64,000 nucleotides of DNA, from NCBI GenBank assembly GCA_964502095.1, contig CAZCUF010000002.1, forward strand, positions 124,001 to 188,000, given 5' to 3'. Under the pieces are notes generated by a model that saw nothing but the letters and a program-made list of their open reading frames with translations, did not search any database and was not told the DNA's origin. The first letter of the stretch is position 1. The number at the start of each line of letters is the position of its first letter. Origin of the DNA: JACPVF01 sp964502095 (GTDB lineage Bacteria; Chloroflexota; Anaerolineae; Anaerolineales; Villigracilaceae). Below are positions 58,058 through 64,000 of this stretch, piece by piece. A program made the position numbers and the translations under genes.

Positions 58058-61024
58058 CTATTTGTTCGCCGCGTGCAATGCGCGCCACACCTTTTCCGGC
58101 GTGACGGGATTCTCGTCCACATTGACGCCGACCGCGTCGAGAATCGCGTTGCCCACTGCGGGCGCGACCCCGTTCATTGGGATTTCCGCCACGGCCTTGA
58201 CCCCGAACGGATGCGTCGGTTCGAAGGTTTCCACGAAGATGGTTTCCAACTCGGGCATTTCATCGGCGCGGAAGATGTGATAACGATCCAGGTCGCGTTC
58301 AATGGGCCGGCCCTTTTCATCGTAGCGCATCTCTTCGCAGACCGCGTAACCGAGGGCTTGCGTCATCCCGCCTTCGATCTGCCCCGAAGCGGTGAGCGGA
58401 TTGACGATCACGCCCGAGTCAACCGCCATGACGAGTTTGTCCACGGTGACCGCGCCTGTTTCCGTATCCACAGTCACTTCGGCGAATTGCGCCGCGAAAG
58501 GAGGCGGCGAGGACGGCGAGACGTAGCTCGCCACGCCCATGATCTGTTCCTGCTCGCTTTTATGCAATGTGTCCAGCGCGATCTCGGCCAGTGAAACCGA
58601 TTTGCCGTTTGGCGCGTGCGCGTAACGGTCGCGTAATTGAATTGAATTCGGGTCGTCCACTTCCAGCAACTTCGCGGCGCGCAATTTGATTCTCTCCGCG
58701 GCGATCTGCGCGGCTTTGGTGGCGGCCGCGCCTGAAATGTATGTGGTAGATGAGGCGTACGCGCCCTTGTCGAACGGCGTGAAGTCCGTATCGGAGGAGT
58801 AGCAGATGATATCTTCGAGTGGGACGCCCAACACCTCGGCGGCCATCTGCGCCAGGACGGTATCTGAACCCGTTCCCAGGTCCGTCGCGCCGACCAGCAG
58901 ATTGAATGAACCGTCGTCGTTCATTTTGATGGACGCGCCGCCCATATCGAGATACGGAATCGCTGTGCCTTGCATGACGAGCGCGGCGCCGATGCCCTTT
59001 CGGACTTTCGATTGTGCGGAATGCCAGGACACGTTCCCAAACTTATCGTCCCAGCCGATGGCGGCCTTGCCTTGCGCGGCGCATTGTTCCAGCCCGACTG
59101 TGTTAACGACCTCCGGCCGCGGCTCGCGGCCTTCGTTCCACGCGGTGCTGAACGGATGATATTCGCCGGGGCGGATGGCGTTCTTCAAACGAAATTCAAT
59201 TGGGTCGAGATTCAACGCCCGCGCGATTTTTTCCATGTGACGATCCAGCGGCCAATATCCCTGCGGAACGCCGTAGCCGCGGAACGCGCCGGCGGGCGGC
59301 GTGTTGGTATACACCACGTCTGCATAGAAGCGGATATTGGGACTCTTGCGATATTCGCCGTCGCCCACATAAAGCGCCATGGCCTTGTGGCCTGTATTTC
59401 CGGTTACGGTCAGCGCGTGACAACCGTATGCGCCCGTATCCGAGAGCGCGTACATTTCGTTGGCGGTGATCGTGCCGTCGCGCTTGACGCCGGTCTTCAT
59501 GTGAATGCGCATGGGATGGCGCGAGCGCGCCGCGCTGAACTCCTCCTCGCGCGTGTACTCGTAGATCACAGGCCGCTTGGTGGCAATAGTGAGATGCGCG
59601 GCCACATCTTCCATCAGCACTTCCTGTTTGCCGCCGAATCCGCCGCCGATGCGCGGCTTGATGACGCGAATCCGTTTGACGGGCAAGCCCAAAACGGGCG
59701 CGAGCTGGCGTCTGGCGTGAAACGGAACCTGCGTCGAAGTCCGAATCACGAGGCGGTCGTCTTCGTCCCAATACGTGATGCAAACGTGCGGTTCGATGCT
59801 CACTTGTTGCACTTTCGGCACGGTGTAATCGCCCTCGAAGATTTCATCCGCTTCGGCGAAGCCCTTGTCCACGTTCCCAATGTCAATGCGGATTTCGGCG
59901 GCGAGATTCTTTTCGGGATGCGAATCCGCGAAGTTGATGAATTCCGGCTCATCGTGAATCCGGGTTGGGCTGGTCATCGCTTGACGCGAATCGAGGATGG
60001 CGGGCAGGATTTCATATTCGACTTCGATCAGACCGAGGGCCTTCTCCGCGATTTCAGGCGTCTCCGCCGCGACGAACGCCACGCGGTCGCCCACAAAGCG
60101 GACTTTGTTATCCAATGAAAAAGTGTCCAGCGGACCAGGAATCGGATCGGACTGACCTGCAGTGGAGTACACGACGCGCGGAATATCCTGATACGTCAGC
60201 ACCGCCGCCACGCCTTCAAGTTCCCTGGCTTTGCTTGCATTTATTTTTTTGATGCGTGCGTGTGCGTGCGGCGAGTGCAAGACCTTCGCGTGCAACAACC
60301 CGCGCCGTTCGAAATCTGCAGTGAAAGCCGGTTTGCCCTGCACTAGCTTGACGGCGTCCACTTTCTTTTCCGGTTTGCCGACTGTTTGATAAGTTTGCGT
60401 TTCAGGGACGATCACAACCTTCGGTTTGGCGAGTACGTTGACCAATGAGTCGGCGGGCAAGTCGCTGGCTGGCGGGTTAGCCGGCTGGCCGCCCCAATTT
60501 CCCATATCCCAATTCACCGCCTCCCAGTGGATGGGTTCTTCGCCGCGCATAACCGCCGCGGCTTTGAGCACAGCCTGCACCGGCTTGAGATAACCCGTAC
60601 AGCGGCACAGGACTCCCGAAATGGCCTCGCGCACTTCTTCTTCAGTCGGATTCGGATTTTTATCCAATAATGCTTTTGCGGCGAGAATTTGCGCGGGCGT
60701 GCAATAGCCGCATTGGATCGCGCCGGTTTCCACAAAAGCTTGTTGAAGCGGATGCAAGCCGTCCGTCCGCTTCCAGCCTTGCTCGGGATGTTCGCCGAGC
60801 GCCTCGATGGTGGCGATCTTGTGGCCTTCCGCTTGCGCGGCCAGCAACGATCCCGCGTTCACAGGCCGGCCGTCCAGCAGGACAGTATCCGAACCGCTCA
60901 AGCCGCCTTCATCGCCGAATTTCACGCCTTGCAGACCAAGTTCACGCAAGACTGTGAACAGTGTGACGCGTGGCTCCGTCTCGATTGGGTAGTCTGTGCC
61001 GTTGATGTGGAGAGTGATGTTCAT
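58058..61024 (-). CDS. xanthine-dehydrogenase-family oxidoreductase, fused Fe-S and Mo subunits, distal cluster lost
   Basis: A 988-residue molybdenum hydroxylase. Residues 1-170 are the Fe-S part and 220-988 the Mo-binding part, with no FAD domain. The proximal [2Fe-2S] site is intact (Cys105, Cys108, Cys140, Cys142 in QCGYCTP and LCRCTGY). At the plant-type distal site the four Cys positions are Asp38, Ser43, Asp46 and Gly58, so that cluster cannot form. The Mo domain keeps GGGFGGKQE, AFRGYGVPQGYW and the catalytic-Glu region VKAVAEIPMNG. The substrate is a purine or other heterocycle or aldehyde, not known. Start at 61024 follows TAAGGAG. xdhC lies downstream on the same strand. Confidence 0.9.
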   Translation of the reverse strand: MNITLHINGTDYPIETEPRVTLFTVLRELGLQGVKFGDEGGLSGSDTVLLDGRPVNAGSLLAAQAEGHKIATIEALGEHPEQGWKRTDGLHPLQQAFVETGAIQCGYCTPAQILAAKALLDKNPNPTEEEVREAISGVLCRCTGYLKPVQAVLKAAAVMRGEEPIHWEAVNWDMGNWGGQPANPPASDLPADSLVNVLAKPKVVIVPETQTYQTVGKPEKKVDAVKLVQGKPAFTADFERRGLLHAKVLHSPHAHARIKKINASKARELEGVAAVLTYQDIPRVVYSTAGQSDPIPGPLDTFSLDNKVRFVGDRVAFVAAETPEIAEKALGLIEVEYEILPAILDSRQAMTSPTRIHDEPEFINFADSHPEKNLAAEIRIDIGNVDKGFAEADEIFEGDYTVPKVQQVSIEPHVCITYWDEDDRLVIRTSTQVPFHARRQLAPVLGLPVKRIRVIKPRIGGGFGGKQEVLMEDVAAHLTIATKRPVIYEYTREEEFSAARSRHPMRIHMKTGVKRDGTITANEMYALSDTGAYGCHALTVTGNTGHKAMALYVGDGEYRKSPNIRFYADVVYTNTPPAGAFRGYGVPQGYWPLDRHMEKIARALNLDPIEFRLKNAIRPGEYHPFSTAWNEGREPRPEVVNTVGLEQCAAQGKAAIGWDDKFGNVSWHSAQSKVRKGIGAALVMQGTAIPYLDMGGASIKMNDDGSFNLLVGATDLGTGSDTVLAQMAAEVLGVPLEDIICYSSDTDFTPFDKGAYASSTTYISGAAATKAAQIAAERIKLRAAKLLEVDDPNSIQLRDRYAHAPNGKSVSLAEIALDTLHKSEQEQIMGVASYVSPSSPPPFAAQFAEVTVDTETGAVTVDKLVMAVDSGVIVNPLTASGQIEGGMTQALGYAVCEEMRYDEKGRPIERDLDRYHIFRADEMPELETIFVETFEPTHPFGVKAVAEIPMNGVAPAVGNAILDAVGVNVDENPVTPEKVWRALHAANK

Positions 61025-61104
61025 GTTTGGCTCCTTATCGCACAAGTCTATGAGATGAACTTGTGTCGTTACTTATAATTTAACATCCGCCGCAGTGCAG
61101 TAAC

Positions 61105-62787
61105 TTAAACGCTGTGCGGTTTGCGTCCGTTGAAGAATGCGATCAGCGCGGTCACGCCGCAGAGAACGATGCCCAGCGCGGCGACGATCAGGGCTTGCAA
61201 AGTGCAAATAAAGGCCATGAACATGCTGGGCATATCCGGCAGTGCCCAGCCGACAAGCGCGCCGTTGAGGGCGAAGCTCCATGCAATGGGCAGGGCCAGC
61301 AGGATCAATACCGCGAAGACCAACTCGAACGTCGTCTCTGCCGCGCGGCGCGGAGTCATTTTGAATCCGCCGGTGAAGATGAAGAGCGCCAGCCACGGAA
61401 CCGTCAGCGCGAGCGCGGCGGTCATGCCGGTGAAGTTGATGATGTCGCCCGCGCTGGAAACGGAACTGAGCGAATACGTCCGCCCGGCGACGACGGCGTA
61501 GCGAAGGTGAAATAACAACGCGTAAGCGATGGCTGCCACTGCTACCCAGAAATAATTGCGATGCCAGTTTTTCCAGAGCAGGAAAGCGATGACCGCGAAC
61601 AGAAGAACGGCAAGCGCGAAACGCGGAATCCGTTCGGAGGTCAGGCGGGAGACTTTGGCGGCGTTCATCAATCTTTGAGCGGATTCAACCGTCAGGGGTT
61701 GCGCGGCTGGCGCGGCTGATTGCCCGATGGCCTTTGTATATGCGGTTAGCAAAGTTGCTTGTTGAGCGGAAAGCGCCTGTTCGATAGTAGCCTTCTGTTC
61801 GGGCGTAAGCGTCAGCATGTCGGTCAACGCATTGCCTTCATTTGCGGCCGGGATGTTTGTGCCGAGCAGTGCCGCCACCGTGGGAGCAACGTCCACCATG
61901 TGGATATCGCCGTATTTTCCAGGGACGATTCCCGCGCCGGCCGCGATGAACGGTTCGACCAACACGATCGGTTCGGTTCCGCCGTGTCCGCCCGCGTCGA
62001 TCTGTCCGTGGTCGGAAAATACGATAATGGTATCCTGCGAAAGGTCCAGATAAGAAGCGATCTCCTTGATCAGCGCGTCGGCACGCGTGGCCGCCTCATT
62101 CCAGTGCGGATCGCGCGGGCCGCCCTGATGATGTCCGGCATAATCCACCTGATCGATATGGATCAGCGTGAGTTGATATTCGCCGCTTTTGAACCACGGA
62201 ACAGCCGCATCCACCACCGCGCGGTCGGCGGTTTGATCTTCGCCTGCGGTGTAGAACGAAGCGTCCACCGATTGCTGGGGAATTAAACCCTCGAACCAAT
62301 TAAATCCGGAGACGGCCGTTTTGAGTCCGGCGCGATGCGCGGCGGTAAAAAGATTATCCTGAGTCCAGGTGCGCGGCATTTCGCCCTCGTTCGGGTTCAT
62401 GGCCGGCCCATCGGAGATATCCGGCCAGGCTCCGGTCATGAGAACGGTATAACCCGGCACGGAATAAGAGGGCGGGCGGCTGTGCATGGTGGCTGATGCG
62501 CCCTGTCCGCGTAGTTCGTTGAGGAACGGCATGACTTGCGGATTCGCGGCAGTATCGGCGCGCAGAGCGTCGATCAGAATCAGGACGACGCGGCGGGTAA
62601 TGGGCTTGCCGATCGTTTCACCGGCCTGCGGAGGATCGTTCCGCAGAGGCGAACGAAAGGCATAGAGCGAGTCCATCAGTGCGCTGGCCCAAAAGTAAGC
62701 CAGCGCGGCGATGATGAGACAGGCAACGATGGATAGAAGAAGGCGGGGATGTTTCAAAGGAAGTCTCCGTTTGTGGCCGCGCTCCAT
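61105..62787 (-). CDS. alkaline phosphatase superfamily phosphodiesterase, membrane protein
   Basis: A 560-residue protein. One N-terminal helix (about 15-40) is followed by an extracytoplasmic alkaline-phosphatase-fold domain related to type I phosphodiesterases: VVLILIDALRADT with the metal Asp, HSRPPSYSVPGYTVLMTGAWP with the Thr/Ser nucleophile, HIDQVDYAGHHQGG and VFSDHGQIDAGGHGG with the second metal site. About five more helices form the C-terminus (400-555). The layout resembles GPI-ethanolamine-phosphate-transferase relatives, suggesting a lipid or glycan phospho-head-group enzyme. It begins 23 bases after the ccrM-like gene. Confidence 0.85.
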   Translation of the reverse strand: MERGHKRRLPLKHPRLLLSIVACLIIAALAYFWASALMDSLYAFRSPLRNDPPQAGETIGKPITRRVVLILIDALRADTAANPQVMPFLNELRGQGASATMHSRPPSYSVPGYTVLMTGAWPDISDGPAMNPNEGEMPRTWTQDNLFTAAHRAGLKTAVSGFNWFEGLIPQQSVDASFYTAGEDQTADRAVVDAAVPWFKSGEYQLTLIHIDQVDYAGHHQGGPRDPHWNEAATRADALIKEIASYLDLSQDTIIVFSDHGQIDAGGHGGTEPIVLVEPFIAAGAGIVPGKYGDIHMVDVAPTVAALLGTNIPAANEGNALTDMLTLTPEQKATIEQALSAQQATLLTAYTKAIGQSAAPAAQPLTVESAQRLMNAAKVSRLTSERIPRFALAVLLFAVIAFLLWKNWHRNYFWVAVAAIAYALLFHLRYAVVAGRTYSLSSVSSAGDIINFTGMTAALALTVPWLALFIFTGGFKMTPRRAAETTFELVFAVLILLALPIAWSFALNGALVGWALPDMPSMFMAFICTLQALIVAALGIVLCGVTALIAFFNGRKPHSV

Positions 62788-62810
62788 AGAAAAACCGGAG
62801 CAGAGCCGGG

Positions 62811-63878
62811 TTATGAATTACTCTTTCTCAATGACTCTCGCAATGCGTCAATCGAAATTTTCTTTCCTGATCGATCTTCGTACAGCCATAAGTCCCAGCC
62901 GTTGGCGGGCGCGCCGCTCAACGATTTGGCGATGGCATGGATCGAGCCGATCTCGCCCTTGCATTGAATGTGCCCGTTCGCCAGCACTTTGGCTTTAACG
63001 TTACCTTGCGCGAAGTACAGTACTTGACCTGCTTCGAGCAATCCGTTTTCGAGCAGACTTCCGAAGGGAATGCGTTGCGGTTTCGGCTGGACGACGGCGA
63101 GACTTTCCGCGCCCACGCTTGTCACCGCTTCGATACGCTTCTTCGCCACTCTGACGTAGCGCGCGTCGCGTTCGATGCCGATGAAACGGCGTCCCAGTTT
63201 CTTCGCGACCGCGCCGGTAGTTCCGCTCCCGAAGAACGGATCGAGAATCACGTCGCCGGGATTCGTTGAGGAGAGAATCACGCGATAGAGCAGGGCTTCC
63301 GGCTTTTGCGTGGAATGGGCTTTCGCGCCGTTCGATTTGATTCGTTCTTTGCCGGCCGCCAATGGAAGATTCCAGTCCGAGCGCATTTGCAGATCTTCGT
63401 TGAGCGCTTTCATAGTTCGATAATTGAAGGTGTATTGCGCGCCTTTTTCCTTCTGCGCCCAGATTAACGTCTCGTGCGCGTTGGTGAGGCGCACGCCGCG
63501 GAAATTCGGCATGGGGTTGGACTTGATCCAGATGATATCGTTGAGAATCCAGAATCCCAAATCCTGCATGAGCGCGCCGACGCGGTAGATGTTGTGATAC
63601 GAACCGATGACCCAGAGCGTGCCCGTCTCTTTCAGCACACGCCGACAGCCGGCCAGCCAGCCGCGCGTGAATTCGTCATAGGCTTCGAAGTCGGCAAATT
63701 TATCCCAGCCGTCGTTCACCGCCGCGACTTTGGTGCGGTTTGGGCGATACAAATCCTTTTGCAATTGCAAGTTGTACGGCGGGTCGGCAAAGACAACGTC
63801 CACCGATTTCGCCGGAAGCGAGGCGAGAATTTCGGTGCAATCGCCGTGCAGGATTTGGTCGAAGGGAAGTTGGGTCAC
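62811..63878 (-). CDS. ccrM: CcrM-like DNA adenine methyltransferase (predicted GANTC)
   Basis: A 355-residue beta-class N6-adenine methyltransferase: DPPY at 32-35 precedes the AdoMet motif DPFFGSGTTG (about 228-237), as in CcrM and HinfI. Almost the whole protein follows Caulobacter CcrM (FADPPYNLQLQKDLYRPN, VIGSYHNIYRVGALMQDLGFWILNDI, KSNPMPNFRG, TQKPEALLYRVILSS), and it has the same C-terminal RAMA-type domain (FGSLLENGLLEAGQVLYF, GSIHAIAKSLSG..NGWDLW). GANTC specificity is inferred. There is no restriction endonuclease in the window. The start is GTG at 63878, overlapping the stop of the upstream gene (GTGA). Confidence 0.92.
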   Translation of the reverse strand: MTQLPFDQILHGDCTEILASLPAKSVDVVFADPPYNLQLQKDLYRPNRTKVAAVNDGWDKFADFEAYDEFTRGWLAGCRRVLKETGTLWVIGSYHNIYRVGALMQDLGFWILNDIIWIKSNPMPNFRGVRLTNAHETLIWAQKEKGAQYTFNYRTMKALNEDLQMRSDWNLPLAAGKERIKSNGAKAHSTQKPEALLYRVILSSTNPGDVILDPFFGSGTTGAVAKKLGRRFIGIERDARYVRVAKKRIEAVTSVGAESLAVVQPKPQRIPFGSLLENGLLEAGQVLYFAQGNVKAKVLANGHIQCKGEIGSIHAIAKSLSGAPANGWDLWLYEDRSGKKISIDALRESLRKSNS

Positions 63879-64000
63879 GATTGATTATTCTGATTCTTCC
63901 GTTTCTGCATCTCGTCGAATCCCAGGCCAAAGACAATGCCGAGCGCAACGCCCACCCCGATATTGTTCAGCGCAACGCCGAGCGCGATGCCAAGCGCAAT
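63875..64000 (-). CDS. glycine-zipper small membrane protein, truncated by the window edge
   Basis: The C-terminal 41 residues of a protein running in from the right edge. It shows a repeated I/V-A-L-G pattern (IALGIALGVALNNIGVGVALGIVFGLGF), a glycine-zipper membrane segment, then a charged DEMQKRKNQNNQS tail. Its stop codon overlaps the GTG start of the ccrM-like gene (GTGA), so the two are translated together. Function unknown; small proteins of this kind are often annotated as glycine zipper family. Confidence 0.75.
   Translation of the reverse strand: MALGIALGVALNNIGVGVALGIVFGLGFDEMQKRKNQNNQS

Noticed and set aside
58970..60118. 382-residue open frame on the plus strand
   Set aside because: It is antisense to the Mo hydroxylase, which has clear motifs through this whole interval; the open frame is a by-product of GC-rich codon use.
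62811..63878. Restriction-modification system
   Set aside because: No endonuclease or specificity subunit gene is adjacent on the visible side; the neighbour upstream is a glycine-zipper protein.

Overview
The window looks like a bacterial chromosome segment from the Chloroflexota, most likely an Anaerolineae/Anaerolineales-type genome. This is inferred from gene content, not from a marker gene: a transaldolase/glucose-6-phosphate isomerase fusion, a Mo/Fe-S fused xanthine-dehydrogenase-type oxidoreductase, CBS-type Mn pyrophosphatase, lipoprotein solute-binding proteins with TP-rich linkers, and many lineage-typical small membrane proteins. The DNA is GC-rich and densely coding, with housekeeping and metabolic genes, one tRNA, and no insertion sequence, prophage or CRISPR array that I can see. 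Promoters that can be read are sigma70-like, and most transcription units end in clear hairpins.

Layout. 0-6 kb (+): end of pth, then mfd and uvrB; the uvrB promoter carries a GAAC-N4-GTTC SOS box. 6.3-7.9 kb (-): a 56-residue membrane protein, an Lgt-like membrane protein that has lost the Lgt signature, and a TlpA-type thioredoxin. 7.9-14.4 kb (+): a DUF429 protein, then a tightly overlapping pentose-phosphate operon tkt-rpiB-tal/pgi-pterin dehydratase. 14.4-21.1 kb (-): radical SAM protein, bacterioferritin, ferritin-like/VIT1 fusion, aldo-keto reductase, and an mntR-mntH(USP) operon with two DtxR-like operators at its promoter: a metal-homeostasis region.

21.2-30.6 kb (+): an eight-gene operon of ROK regulator, ROK-like kinase, PIG-L deacetylase, sugar ABC lipoprotein, two permeases, NagZ-like GH3 glucosaminidase and a SIS-domain deaminase/isomerase. 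Together these read as uptake and cytoplasmic breakdown of N-acetylglucosamine-containing saccharides, with PIG-L standing where NagA would be expected. 30.7-34.7 kb: ATP-grasp ligase (+), then hemolysin-III-like, hypothetical, methyltransferase, YtxH and a two-TM protein (-). 34.8-41.8 kb (+): a TetR-controlled beta-oxidation operon (two acyl-CoA dehydrogenases, one without the catalytic Glu; FadN-type fusion; thiolase; SCP2 protein).

41.9-50.98 kb (mostly -): exonuclease-DinG helicase, NERD-like protein, plsX, a tRNA-Leu(GAG) on the + strand behind a perfect consensus promoter, polysaccharide deacetylase plus methyltransferase, and an amino-acid ABC transporter. 51.2-52.9 kb (+): NAD(P)HX repair enzyme. 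52.9-64 kb (-): an SPFH protein fused to an excisionase-like HTH, Rnk, XdhC, TolB-like propeller, CBS-pyrophosphatase, the Mo/Fe-S oxidoreductase whose distal [2Fe-2S] cysteines are all replaced, an alkaline-phosphatase-superfamily membrane enzyme, a CcrM-like GANTC methyltransferase, and the end of a glycine-zipper membrane protein.
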